Shown here piece by piece: positions 11,501 through 20,643 of a DNA stretch of 31,631 nt. Numbering within the stretch: position 1 is the stretch's first letter; the number at the start of each line of letters is the position of its first letter. Both the position numbers and the translations under genes were made by a program. The notes under the pieces are model-generated. The model was not told where the DNA came from. It saw nothing but the letters and a program-made list of their open reading frames with translations, and did no database searches. Source of the DNA: JAGOMW01 sp964596675 (lineage in GTDB: Bacteria; Patescibacteriota; Gracilibacteria; BD1-5; UBA2023); assembly GCA_964596675.1 (NCBI GenBank), contig CAZQUZ010000011.1:1-31631 (forward strand), in the 5' to 3' direction.

Positions 11501-12767
11501 TGGTAAATGCTGCATTTTTCGCGGTAGAAAGTGAGAGTGTATACGTCACTGTCTGACCGATGACTGCCTGTGACACATTCGCAGATTTCGTGAGATTCGC
11601 GTATCGATTATAGGCATCGATAGAGCGCGGAGGGAGCAGACTCGCACTATTTACGGCGATATCAGAAGTACCGTTGTTCCATGTGGTTGCGGGGTATGGA
11701 CCTCATACGAGAGCGAGCGCGCCAGTATGCATAGTGACAGTATTTCGTGAGAGATCATGGTGTGGGATGACGCTACCAGTGTCGAGGACTGGTGACGAGC
11801 CAGAGTATGATGACATATCATATGCGAGTGGGACTGTCTCATAGACGATAGAAATATCGGTACCAGTCGGGACAGTGACATCAGTGATATCGAGTGTCGC
11901 GAGTCCTGGAGATGGGCTATCATAGGTGATATCGAGTCCACCGATATTCCCTCCTACTGGTGTGACGAACCCGCTAAATGCACGATTCATCGGGATGACA
12001 TCCTGCAGATGAAAATGTCTGAGTGCCCCCATGCTATTGCCATGGATTTTGAGTGTGGTCGTGACAGTCTTTCCGATGAGATTCATCGTAGACTCCTCTT
12101 TCGTGACATCGAAAGGAGTGAACTCTGTAGTAGGTTTTATAAATGGGAGTGTCGCGAGGTTCGTCGCGCTCGTGACTAGAGCTGGGAATGTGAGGTCAGT
12201 CGTATCTGCCATACTGACACCACTACCGCTCGCCCAGTCTACACCACCAGGGAGCGTACCGGGAGGCGCACCAGTAGGGACAGCACCGCGACCATAGATA
12301 CTATCATCGACATATGCGAGCACTCCGATATCTCGTGAGACAAATACTCCTGCCGCATTCGATGAGGCGAGCGTGATAGGATAGTGCACAGTGAGTCCAT
12401 CGAGGATGACGTCATTTTTCGTCTCGAAAAAGACGAGTGTCGTACCACTTGCATGAACGACAGTCCTCGTCGGTGTACCCAGTAATCCAGCGCTCACGAG
12501 CGATACTCCTGTCGGGAGTGAGAGGATGACGCCTGGACGATAAGCATCTCACTCTGATGATGATTGATTCTCGAGAGCAATATCGAGGGTAAAATTTTTC
12601 CCGATGATACTACTCGACGGGAGCGTCGGAGTGAGGACGAGATTGATATTATTTGAGCCATCACCATCGATCGCATGAGCTCCCTGTGGGATGAGGACGA
12701 GATACTGCGCGATGAGTGTGAGAGCGAGAAATCCTGAGAGTGACTTACGGAAGTACATATGATACAT
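5595..12767 (-). CDS. Giant exported DUF11-repeat protein with internal LPQTG and C-terminal sortase domain
   Basis: A single 2390-residue frame containing 16 in-frame TGA codons read as Gly; I checked every joint between the open segments and found no TAA or TAG. Residues 1-34 are a signal peptide (LALTLIAQYLVLIPQGAHA). Residues ~60-2010 are about a dozen Thr/Ser-rich beta units with the DUF11 signature, such as YTVTVNN, YDIIVQDILP and YTITLTNTGSVP. Then come a Gly6/Gly3 and Pro-Thr-rich linker (~2022-2065), LPKTP at 2071 and LPQTG at 2111-2115. The sortase domain (~2185-2320) has GHSS (His2224), TLFTCTPIGG (Cys2296) and GRW (Arg2305). There is no C-terminal membrane helix. Likely a surface stalk or adhesin that may process or anchor itself. 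The fusion is seen; the function is inferred. Confidence 0.9.
6423..6437 (-). other. Internal LPQTG sorting-like motif
   Basis: Codons for Leu-Pro-Gln-Thr-Gly (residues 2111-2115 of the giant protein) lie about 110 residues before the catalytic His of the sortase domain of the same chain. LPxTG is the classical sortase recognition site. Here it is not followed by the usual hydrophobic helix and basic tail. Confidence 0.8.
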
Positions 12768-12826
12768 GATAAAAAATATACCTCTCTAGGCTATCATATA
12801 TGCCAAAATAAGACAAAATATCAGAC

Positions 12827-12854
12827 TGGACAGATAGAGAAAATATGACATAAT
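12827..12854 (+). promoter_or_regulatory. Candidate promoter of the glutathione peroxidase gene
   Basis: TGGACA at 12827-12832, a 16-base spacer and CATAAT at 12849-12854, with a start expected near 12861 and a ~22-base AT-rich leader. The 116-base divergent intergenic region must also hold the promoter of the giant minus gene, where TATATT lies 7 bases before its ATG. Confidence 0.45.
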
Positions 12855-12883
12855 GCTTATATATATTCATTTATCTTATCTCT

Positions 12884-13360
12884 ATGCCACACCTCTACGA
12901 TATCTCGATACAAAAGACCAATCATGATACTATCACCCTCCGCGAATACGCTGGTAAAGTCCTCCTCATCGTCAATACCGCGACAAAGTGTGGTCTCGCT
13001 CCCCAGTTCGAGGCACTCGAAGAGCTCTATCAGACGTACTCGCACGATGACTTCATGGTACTCGGATTCCCGTGTGATCAGTTTGCCTGACAGGAGCCAG
13101 AGACCGATGAGACCGTGGAGTCAGTATGCCGGATAAACTTCTGAGTCACATTCCCACTATTGGCGAAGATAGCAGTGAATGGCACAGAGACGCACCCACT
13201 CTACCAGCATCTGAAGTCTGAGAAATGATGACTCCTCGGAGATGCTATCAAGTGGAACTTCACGAAATTCCTCATCGATAGAGAGTGAACTGTCATAGAG
13301 CGATATGCTCCGACGACGAATCCGCTCGATATCAAAAAAGATATAGAGCATCTCATCTAG
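12884..13360 (+). CDS. Glutathione peroxidase family protein
   Basis: A 158-residue thiol peroxidase that reduces hydroperoxides, in most bacteria with thioredoxin rather than glutathione. The peroxidatic cysteine is in NTATKCGLAPQ (~Cys36, a Cys rather than selenocysteine). The catalytic Gln is in CDQFA-G-QEP and the Trp/Asn pair in IKWNFTKFLIDR; INF-G-VTFPLL is the family's NYGVTFP. Five in-frame TGA codons restore conserved or plausible glycines, which is strong evidence for the code. No signal peptide is seen, so it should be cytoplasmic. The length is normal for the family. It stands alone, with its own promoter and terminator. Confidence 0.92.
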
Positions 13361-13398
13361 TATAGTATACTCTCTATTGCAATATTTTGCGATAGATA

Positions 13399-13426
13399 AA
13401 AAAACGGAGCTATAGCTCCGTTTTTT
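13399..13426. terminator. Bidirectional terminator between gpx and the small minus gene
   Basis: A perfect palindrome CGGAGCTATAGCTCCG (13405-13420) flanked by six or more A on the left and six T on the right serves the converging genes on both sides. Confidence 0.88.
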
Positions 13427-13428
13427 AG

Positions 13429-13656
13429 TTACGATCTTCACCCACCACTTTCATGGGGATGAGGATTCAGATATTTTTGTTTTAATCTCGCGAGATCTTC
13501 CGGTGTGAGGCGTATTTCGCCGGCATCTTCGAGTGCTCTCAGATCCTCGGTGAGCCCCTGAGGGATTTCTCTGAGTTGCCAGAGTGAGAGAGCGATATGA
13601 GCAGCAGCGGCACTGAAACATTCGCATCCGAGGGATTGTGGTATATTGGTAGTCAT
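13429..13656 (-). CDS. Small protein of unknown function
   Basis: A 75-residue frame that passes through one TGA (Gly) near its end and stops at TAA 13429, giving the tail HESGGGRS. The N-terminal third has a close cysteine pair (GCECF) and an alanine-rich helix (SAAAAHIALSLWQL); the rest is charged and helical with LTPEDLARLKQKYL. No signal peptide or membrane segment is evident. I do not recognise the family. The start ATG at 13654-13656 follows an AT-rich stretch without a Shine-Dalgarno sequence. It lies about 245 bases downstream of the SOUL gene, beyond a hairpin, so it is probably transcribed separately. Confidence 0.6.
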
Positions 13657-13900
13657 GATTTATATTCCTTAATATTTGTATAAGAAAACAAAATAAATCC
13701 TCGAATATTCGAGGATTTACCTTTTCGTCCTTTCTAAATGAAAGTCTACGCAAAGCATCCCCGAATATCCGGAGATGTACAGCAAATGATGTACATGGTA
13801 GCGCTATGCATAAAAGAAATGACGTAATGTCTACCATGAAGATAGAGAAAATATCCTGGAAGTCAAATAAAATATCACTTCTACAGATATCTTATCTATA
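13657..13900. other. Intergenic region with two related hairpins
   Basis: No convincing gene. It holds the palindrome at 13696-13717, a related stem (CATCTCCG/CGGGGATG on the minus strand) at 13757-13778, and an inverted repeat CATGGTAG/CTACCATG at 13794-13801 and 13831-13838. It could be a 3' UTR or a small-RNA locus. Confidence 0.4.
13690..13717 (-). terminator. Hairpin with CGAATATTCG core, probable terminator
   Basis: AATCCTCGAATATTCGAGGATT (13696-13717, given in two halves AATCCTCGAAT/ATTCGAGGATT) is a perfect palindrome; reading leftwards on the minus strand it is followed by TATTTTG. It probably ends the SOUL transcript. A related imperfect hairpin lies at 13757-13778. Confidence 0.5.
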
Positions 13901-14536
13901 CTATCTAGAACTCAATGCCACCATCACCTCATTTCTCCGAAGCAGCGGAAAGCTCGCTGGAGGATTGTACTGGGCGGATATGATTTCTCAGCTCATGATA
14001 TATCCATCACGGATGAGGATATCTCTGAGAGCTTTTTTCTTTTCCTCGACTCTCGTGCTCGTCGCATACCATGTATACCGCAGTACTGCTCTCTGAGACT
14101 TCTCTACGAGCCTAAAGCGGATATTCGCATTATCGGGTTTTGGGAGAGTTTCGAGGGTATATGAGCTCGGCATGATGAATGCGACGATGCGCTTCCCTGA
14201 ACTCGAGAGCGTATCCATCACGGGTGCGGTCATCGCGATACTCTCAGATGTTTTCGTCGTATCCATCACGGGTGCGGTCATCGCGATAGAGGACTTCGTA
14301 GTATTTCATCCGAATATATATCCCGCGAGCTGGCGGAATCCTGCGCTCATCGCAGTACGCATATCCCCCTCTACCTCCACCTCAGCTATGATATAGCTCA
14401 CATACTCTCGTATCTCATATCCCTCTCGCTTCTCGACTATAGTATACTGAGGCTCCTCGATGCCACGTATGACGAGGAGTGTACCCGCTATCCAGACGAG
14501 GAGTGCTATAGCCGAGATGATGAGAAGTGTATTCAT
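13901..14536 (-). CDS. SOUL/HBP-family heme-binding-like protein
   Basis: A 211-residue protein with an N-terminal membrane anchor (MNTLLIISAIALLVWIAGTLLV) and a SOUL domain. Family signatures are YTIVEKREGYEIREY at the start, IAMTAPVMD in the middle, and the ending ISAQYNPPASFPLLRRNEVMV, which matches the usual YNPPWTPPFLRRNEV. Two TGA codons are read as Gly (IF-G-G and MS-G-EII). The IAMTAPVMDT motif is duplicated by a 48-base tandem repeat. The start was placed at ATG 14534, where the membrane anchor begins; in-frame ATGs upstream would overlap the neighbouring gene's terminator. SOUL proteins bind tetrapyrroles in some organisms, but the ligand here is unknown. Confidence 0.87.
14211..14288. 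repeat. Tandem repeat inside the SOUL gene
   Basis: A 30-base identical segment beginning GTATCCATCACGGGTGCGGT occurs at 14211-14240 and again at 14259-14288, a 48-base period. It duplicates 16 residues including IAMTAPVMDT and keeps the frame. Confidence 0.9.
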
Positions 14537-14582
14537 GTACTTATGGTATAGGGATATCAGTGAATAGCAAAGAAAAATCGAA

Positions 14583-14608
14583 GAAAAATCCCACCGAGAG
14601 GTGAGATT
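14583..14608 (-). terminator. Terminator overlapping the stop of the AT-rich unknown gene
   Basis: On the minus strand AATCTCACC, loop TCTC and GGTGGGATT form a stem with one G-T pair, followed by TTTTC. The stem begins within the TAA stop codon. Confidence 0.65.
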
Positions 14609-15512
14609 AAAAATTGATAATTGTTCACAGCGGTACATCATCAGGGTCATATATTCAATCATTAATCTCAAGGGTGTCGGGATTAAATTCAACATGAGAA
14701 AATCCCTTAAATAAAACATGATCTATAGGATTTAATGCGAAGGGATTATGTACCATGAATATATTTATATTATTAGGATTTCAGTATCTAAACTCATTTG
14801 GATGATTATTAGAAAAAATTACAGCGCTAATATTTTCAAATTTACTGGATGTAAAAAATCATAATTCTGCACCTCTTAATAACCACTGTCGCTCTGGGTT
14901 ATTTGACTTAGGGTATTGTAAAGCAAATAAAACTCTATAAATCCAAATTAAATCCCAGTCCCAACCTAGGTTTGCGCTATTAATTGCCATTATATAAGGA
15001 TTAGTTCATTTTGGTGCTTGATTTTTATGTAAGTATTTTTTAAATAAAGAATTTGCAATCCTTAAGACAATTATATCTCCTATATCAGGAGGTGCCATTT
15101 GCACGCTATTAGAATTAGAAATCCTCATAGCACTACCATACTTTCATAATTCGGGAGCAACGCATTCGATATTTACTAGGATGTTATTATTCTTGAAACT
15201 AAAATCATAGCCCATAGACGGTCTTAGAATCTCTCAATCTAAAGAATCAAGAGCATTAAAAATCTCTAATTCCCATATTCTTTGGGTAAATTTTTCATCT
15301 GAATTTCGTATATCTTCGATAAATCACTTAACTGGAAAATTCTTTGCGAATCTACTAAAAATTTCTTCATATTCATTTCTTAAATCTGAAACGACTCAGG
15401 CTTTTAGATATGATTTACTAAAGTTAGGATAATTTGCGCAAAATAATTCAAATTCCTTTTGATTCTTTACAATTACTCAGTCAAAAATGCTTGAATCAAA
15501 AATCTTCTTCAT
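14607..15512 (-). CDS. Unknown protein, AT-rich and UGA-dense
   Basis: A 301-residue frame that is invisible under the standard code because 10 of its 16 glycines are TGA. It runs from MKKIFDSSIFDGVIV to DDVPLGTIINF and ends at TAA 14607. It has no signal peptide or membrane helix. A segment around residues 100-125 (GYDFSF, NNNILVNIECVAPELGK) has the alternating pattern DF...hydrophobic...E-x-V-AP seen in some nuclease-like folds, but no clear PD-(D/E)xK lysine, so I do not assign a function. Codon use differs from its neighbours (many TTA Leu, AAT, TTT) and the gene is clearly more AT-rich, suggesting recent transfer from a source with the same code. It starts 12 bases after the aspS stop. 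Confidence 0.8.
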
Positions 15513-15524
15513 TATTAATAAGAA

Positions 15525-17303
15525 TTATTTACTCGTCTCCCTCACCTTAATATGCAGGTCTCGCAGCTGCGCTTCATCCACATATGCAGGAGCATTCATC
15601 ATCACATCTTCTGCCTTTCCACTCTTCGGGAATGCGTATATCTCACGGATATTGGTCTCGTCACGGAGGATCATGAGGAGTCGGTCGAACCCGAATGCGA
15701 ATCCACCATGTGGAGGCACACCATACTGGAACGCGGTATACATCGCTCCGAATTTTTCCTGTACCTCTGCTTCTCACTTCCCCACGATGTTAAACGCCTT
15801 TACGAGCGCTTCGATGTTATGATTTCGGATACTACCAGAGAGGATCTCATAACCATTACACGCGAGGTCATACTGCATACCGTAGATGCTGAGTGGATCT
15901 GGAGACCCCTCGAACGCAGATAGTCCACCATGCGGCATGGAGAATGGATTATGCTCGAAGTCATATGAGCCGTCATCTTTTTGCTCGTACATCGGGAAGT
16001 CTGTCACCCAGCAAAATGCGAGCTCAGTCGAGTCCACGAGGTCGAATCGATCTCTACAGGCGAGACGTACCTGCCCGAGGACTTTACATACGAGTTTATA
16101 TTCACCCGCTCCGAAGAATATCATATCACCCACCTGTGGTGCGAGTTTCGATTCGAGGGTGGCAAGTTCAGCGCTTGAGAAAAATTTTAAAATCGGGCTC
16201 TTCGGACCATCTGCCTCATAGATGATATACGCGAGTCCTCCAGCGCCGTTCGCTTTCGCGACTTCTGTGAGTGAGTCGATCTCACTACGAGAGAGAGTTT
16301 TTCATGCGAGTTTCATCGCCTTTACCACTCCACCCTCAGCGACTGCACGAGAAAAGAGTGAAAAATCACTTTTCGCGAAGTTTTGCGTTAGGTCTTCGAA
16401 GTGCATATCGAAGCGGATATCTGGCTTATCTGAACCATAGGTATCGACCGCTTCTTTGTGTGTGAGACGACGGAACTTGCCATCGACCTGTGCGATGATT
16501 TTCTTATCGGTGATGCCAGTGATGAGTGATGTCGCGAATGACTCTGCCACATCGAACACATCCTCCTGCTCGACGAAGCTCATCTCACAGTCTATCTGGT
16601 AGAACTCACATGAGTGTCTGTCAGCTCGTGGGTCTTCATCTCGGAAACATGGAGCAATCTGGAAATATTTATCCACGCCACCGACCATGAGGAGCTGCTT
16701 ATACTGCTGAGGCGCCTGTGGGAGAGCGTAGAACTTCCCATGGTGGAGACGAGATGGGATGAGATAATCACGCGCACCCTCTGGAGATGACGCTGTAAAA
16801 ATCGGAGTCTGCACTTCGAGAAATCCATGATCCGTGAACCAGTCACGAGTGTACTTATTCATCTCCGCACGGAATGCTATCTTATCGAACACGCTCTTTC
16901 GACGGATATCGAGGTAGCGGTACTGGAGACGGATTTCTTCTGCGGCTCCTGTATGTTCATTGATCTCGAACGGTGGGACATCACTTTTCGCGAGTATCTC
17001 TGCACTCGTGATGATGACCTCTATGGCACCGGTGGAGATTTTCAGATTCTCCTGTCATGCAGGGCGAGCACGGACTATACCCGTGAGCTTCACGACATAC
17101 TCCGAGCGGAATGTATCTGCGATAGCGTGAGCCTCAGCATTTTCTGTCGGATCATAGACCGTCTGTGTGATACCATATCGGTCACGCAGATCGATGAAGA
17201 TGAGTCCTCCATGATCGCGACGATTCGCGACCCAGCCTGAGAGAGTGACTGTTTGTCAGATATGTGATGCGTTGAGCTCGCCAGCGGTATGTGTGCGGTG
17301 CAT
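15525..17303 (-). CDS. aspS: Aspartyl-tRNA synthetase
   Basis: A 592-residue class II aminoacyl-tRNA synthetase of the bacterial type, normal length. The N-terminal OB-fold anticodon domain (residues ~1-105) has VTLSGWVANRRDHGGLIFIDLRDRYG. Motif 2 is in FRDEDPRADRHSCEFYQIDCEMSF, a GAD insertion domain lies around residues 300-410, and motif 3 is GGFAFGFDRLLMIL near the C-terminus. Four TGA codons are read as Gly. TATAAT lies ten bases before the ATG without a Shine-Dalgarno sequence, so translation may be leaderless. Upstream on the same strand is a T5orf172/RAMA-like gene behind a structured leader. Whether it also charges tRNA-Asn cannot be told from here. Confidence 0.96.
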
Positions 17304-17333
17304 AGAATTAATGATTATAAAAAATGGAAATAC

Positions 17334-17963
17334 TTAATTATGTTCAGATACCTCTTCGCTACTTTCCTCTACACGAGTTCTTATTTCATCTAGTGTTTCA
17401 TCTCAATACATCCAATAGATAGTACCAGCTGGCCAACTCTTATCAACATATCAAAGTATTATAGCAGCTGCATGTGATGGACTTAGTATCTGTCATTTAT
17501 ATTCAATCTTGCGATCATCAACAACTATAGCTCTTTTATTTTCATCACTCACAAAAGTTAATTCAGATCCTATTGGAATATTAGCCATACTAAATCGAAA
17601 TGGTGGCCTTCTTCTGCGAGCCTCATCTAAAGCTCGTTGATCTTCAATATTTTCCACAATATCTTGTCCGGGGGTAATATTCTTTAATTCAGCAATCTTG
17701 AGTGCTGCCATGACTCGGCTTGGTGCGATTTTAAAAAACTCCCTTTTTGGATTAACTCTATTATCACCAAAAGCCTCATGTAATTGTCGCTCTACAAAAT
17801 CACAATTTAAAACAGTACATGCGTAAAAACAAGTAAAAGGCAATGGTATACTTGTAGAACTACTTAATTCTTTTATCCGTTGTTCCAGACTTGTTGTCGT
17901 TTTACCAATTTTTACATAACCAGGCATTGCCTCATTAGTAAGAATATAAATGATTTGTTCCAT
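17334..17963 (-). CDS. T5orf172 (GIY-YIG-like) protein with C-terminal RAMA-like domain
   Basis: A 209-residue protein. Residues 1-95 are a T5orf172/MUG113 domain, a GIY-YIG nuclease relative: IIYILTNEAMPGYVKIGKTT gives the paired YIL/YVKIG strands, followed by LEQRIKELSSST and the catalytic-type region FVERQLHEAFGDNRVNPKREFF. Residues ~145-200 (LTFVSDENKRAIVVDDRKIEYKG-QILSPSHAAAII-LGYV-DKSWPAGTIYW) resemble the RAMA/DUF4357 module (SPSxAA... W) linked to modification enzymes. Three TGA codons are read as Gly. The gene is AT-rich compared with its neighbours. It probably belongs to a mobile or defence-type gene group; target and activity are unknown. Confidence 0.78.
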
Positions 17964-17969
17964 AAATAA

Positions 17970-18146
17970 AAATAAAAAACACACGAAATAAATCCATGTG
18001 CTTCGGTTCGATAGTTCGAAAGGTGCCACCGAGGCTGTACTTGATTGTATTTTGGTGACGGAGATTTTCGACTCCGCATGAGTCTAGTGAGCTTTCGCTG
18101 TTCTTTCATGAGCTCGCGGGTGTTGGCCGCTCGGACGCTTTTTAGT
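17970..18146 (-). promoter_or_regulatory. Structured leader, T-box-like (candidate)
   Basis: About 175 bases of GC-rich, hairpin-rich RNA between a good promoter and the T5orf172 gene. On the minus strand CCTCGG, then a 7-base TGGCACC (18022-18028), then TTCGA/ACTA/TCGAA and CCGAAG fold like a T-box antiterminator, whose bulge is UGGNACC. Directly after it CACATGGA/TTCGTGTG (17980-18000) forms a terminator followed by T6. Upstream hairpins include GACTC/GAGTC and CGGAG/CTCCG. Against a T-box: I cannot find a canonical stem I with specifier loop, and the terminator only abuts the antiterminator. An unrelated structured RNA remains possible. Confidence 0.35.
17972..18000 (-). terminator. Leader terminator running into the start codon
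   Basis: CACATGGA, loop TTTAT and TTCGTGTG form an 8-bp stem with two wobbles on the minus strand, followed by TTTTTTATTTTTATTT and then the ATG of the T5orf172 gene. It leaves no room for a ribosome binding site. Confidence 0.6.
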
Positions 18147-18152
18147 AAAGTG

Positions 18153-18180
18153 ATACTATAGAGAATCTAGGAAAAGTCAA
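18153..18180 (-). promoter_or_regulatory. Promoter of the structured leader
   Basis: On the minus strand TTGACT (18175-18180), a 16-base spacer and TAGTAT (18153-18158). The start would fall near 18146. Confidence 0.55.
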
Positions 18181-18205
18181 AAAAATCTCCTTTCGGAGAT
18201 TTTTC
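18179..18205. terminator. Terminator after the beta-propeller gene
   Basis: ATCTCC, loop TTTC and GGAGAT (18185-18200) are flanked by A7 and T5. It lies just beyond the TAA of the minus-strand gene and could act in both directions. Confidence 0.8.
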
Positions 18206-20515
18206 TTATCGCATCATCACAGGGATAGGACGGAGTGGAGAGACAGTCGATCCTGAGAAATTCAGAGTTCCAGTCGGAGTACTCGTATCTGAGAGACTCC
18301 ATGATCGGATAGAGCTCTCCCCTATCGTATAGAGGCGCTCACCGACATAGACGACACGATCGATGAAGTCACGCGACTCATTCCAGAGATTACTCGCTCG
18401 GTACATATCGAGTGTGCCACTTGTCTTACAGTAGTCAGGCGTATATCCATATGCATACTTTGCATTTTTATACTGTGCACAGTCTTTTTTCCATGCAGTG
18501 TCGAGTGTCGAGAGAGGAGCGAGGTGACTGACTCGGAACTTCTCGGTGATAGCATTCGGGAAGATGCTCACTCCGACGACTCACTGCCATGCAGATTTCG
18601 AGAGATAGGTATTGTTCGGGTCTTTCGCTGAGGTCATGAGAGTTGCTGGGAGGAGGAGGAGATTTTTCTCCTTATAGTAGACGAATGCTCTCGGGTTCGA
18701 GAGAGCCTCACTCGAAGATCCAGCATCACCGAGGATAAGTGATGACTCTTGTTTCGGATTTTTTACATCAGCGACATTATAGAGGTCTACTTTCAGTCCG
18801 GCATTTTGTGTACCACCCCACTGATTCGTATGAGTGTCATATCAGAGTCCGATGAGCCTATCGGCATCATAGGGATGGAGGTAGGTCGAGTAGCCTGGGA
18901 TTTTTAGCTCTCAGAGGACTTTTGGATTTCTCGTATCAGCGACATCTATCACGAAGAGTGGATCAATCTGCTGGAATGTCACGAGATAGAGACGATTCCC
19001 GATAAATCGAGACGACTGAAAGTTCTCTCCTGGAGCGAGTCCGTCGAGGGTACCGATTATTTTACCACTCGACGAGAGGATATAGAGTCCTGTCGTATTT
19101 GCATTTCCATTATCAGTCCATGCGTATTTCTGTGTGACGATACGAAAGTTGCCACTCGCGTCTTCATCCATAGAGTACTGATTCATAGGATTTCATGCTA
19201 CAGTAGTCGTATACTGATAGTTCAGCATGGCTCCAGAGAGAGCATATTTATGGACGAGTGTGGCACTCGTATAGGTATAGCTCGGAGCAAAGCACTTCGC
19301 ACCCCTCGGACACGTACTCATGCTCGTCTCAGAAATAACAGACGTGAGATAGAGCGCACTCTTCGACATATGTATCTGAGAGACATCACCGAATATCATC
19401 TGACTCGTCATCTTCGCCGTCGGATTATCGATATCGACAGATGAAAGAGAGATGAGCGATGGAGTGAAGTCTATATTTTTCAGAGTCGTCGCATCTGGGA
19501 GGACAAATGTCACATCTTTACAGTTCGCGACGGATGAACGGATAGATTGGAGGTATTTTCATTTCGCATTTCTCGTAGATTCTCGTATCTCAGGAGCGAA
19601 ACGCTTCAGAGAAAATGACTTCGAAACTTCAGCGAGAGATTTCTCCCAGCCATTTGCGTCTTTCAGATATGGTGTCATAAATACTGGAGGGAGACGGAGG
19701 TCACTACGAGAGATGAGATAGAGTCGATCATCTATGACGCGTGAGTCCTGATACGTGCCGTCGATCTCAGTGTAGCGCTCGAGTACAGGAGTGGATGGAG
19801 AGCTAATGCGATAAATCGCGATAATTGATTTTGTCTCAGGAGCATACCATCGCATACTCGTATAAGAACTATTGGTCGAGTACTTTTGTCCGACGAGGAT
19901 AAGTCTATCCCCCTGGAGATAGAGTGATACTCCGTAGAATCCCTCAGGGAGCTGTATCGTCTTCGCGAGTGAGAGTCATGATGTCGATACGATACGGACC
20001 TCCCTATTATTCTCACTATAGCTATAAATATTTTTACCATCTGTCTTTACAGTGTCGGCCTCATCGACTCAGAGGACTTGCGTATTGGTAGTAGAGACGA
20101 CTTCATCAGGTGCCTTCGCACTCGTGCCGACAGATGCCTTCGACTCAGCTATAGCTGCTGTCGGGACTGCCATATCGACAGCGAGACGTCATCGAGTATA
20201 GAGCATAGGATATGGGTACCAGTATCTATCCTGATATCGCTCGAGGATATCGATGACTCTTTCTTCCATCGCTTCACATGATGCGAATTTTTGCACTTCG
20301 AATTTCGGGGTCGTTATCTGTTTCTCTGGGAGCTTACACGCATCGACTGGAGTCCATCCAGATGGGACATCACATGGTGTAGGAAATGCCTGACACTCAG
20401 AGGTCGCACTATTTTCTGCATACTGTATCATCTGGACACAGACGCGATCTGCAGCATGAGTCGATATGACACTGAGTCATAGAGTGATGAGGAGAGCGAG
20501 GGTACGATATATCAT
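18206..20515 (-). CDS. Exported beta-propeller domain protein
   Basis: A 769-residue protein with a signal peptide (MIYRTLALLITLGLSVISTHA) followed by a cysteine-bearing region (residues ~25-90) and a large beta-propeller of the Beta_propel (PF09826) type. The hallmark VSTTNTQVLGVDEADTVKTDGKNIYSY is clear around residues 135-160. Blade-like repeats follow: GDRLILVGQKYS, IDDRLYLISRSD, IGNRLYLVTFQQ, YVGERLYTIGE. Nine TGA codons are read as Gly and every joint is open. Proteins of this family are secreted or surface-bound, and their role is not known. No lipobox, sorting motif or C-terminal helix is seen. The downstream neighbour is the structured-leader promoter. Confidence 0.88.
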
Positions 20516-20575
20516 AGAGAAAAAAGTTAGGATATATGTAAGACGTATACTGATATCTTTTGTGACAAAAATCAT

Positions 20576-20643
20576 TATTTACCAAAAACCTGCACGAGAT
20601 ACGTCTTTCCATTTTTATAGTGGTACCCTACTCAGACTTTTAT
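20576..20643 (-). other. Out-of-frame end of the CAP domain
   Basis: One frame over from the CAP gene, codons give GVGYHYKNGKTYLVQVFGK followed by TAA at 20576. This is the normal CAP-domain ending (W-x-x-VG-x-G ... YxVQxFG). One extra T in the T3 run at 20639-20641 would join DRWIK to VGVGYHY. The break is therefore a single-base deletion, a sequencing error or a programmed shift. Confidence 0.8.

Noticed and set aside
5595..12767. A chain of pseudogene fragments of adhesin and sortase
   Set aside because: All breaks are TGA in one constant frame, with no TAA or TAG and no frameshift across 7 kb. Under UGA=Gly it is one intact gene.
13451..13837. Minus-strand ORF beginning MVDITSFLLCIALPC
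   Set aside because: It overlaps the 75-residue gene in another frame, crosses the hairpin region and has unnatural composition in its second half.
13806..14096. Plus-strand ORF MHKRNDVMSTMKIEKISW
   Set aside because: Most of it overlaps the certain SOUL gene on the other strand and it has no recognisable feature.
17912..18109. Minus-strand ORF MKEQRKLTRLMRSRK in the structured leader
   Set aside because: It runs through strong hairpins and a terminator into the T5orf172 gene in another frame. A leader RNA explains it better.
20629..20631. TAG at 20629 as the true end of the CAP protein
   Set aside because: The conserved last strands of the domain continue in the adjacent frame to TAA 20576, so the natural end is probably there; both are recorded.
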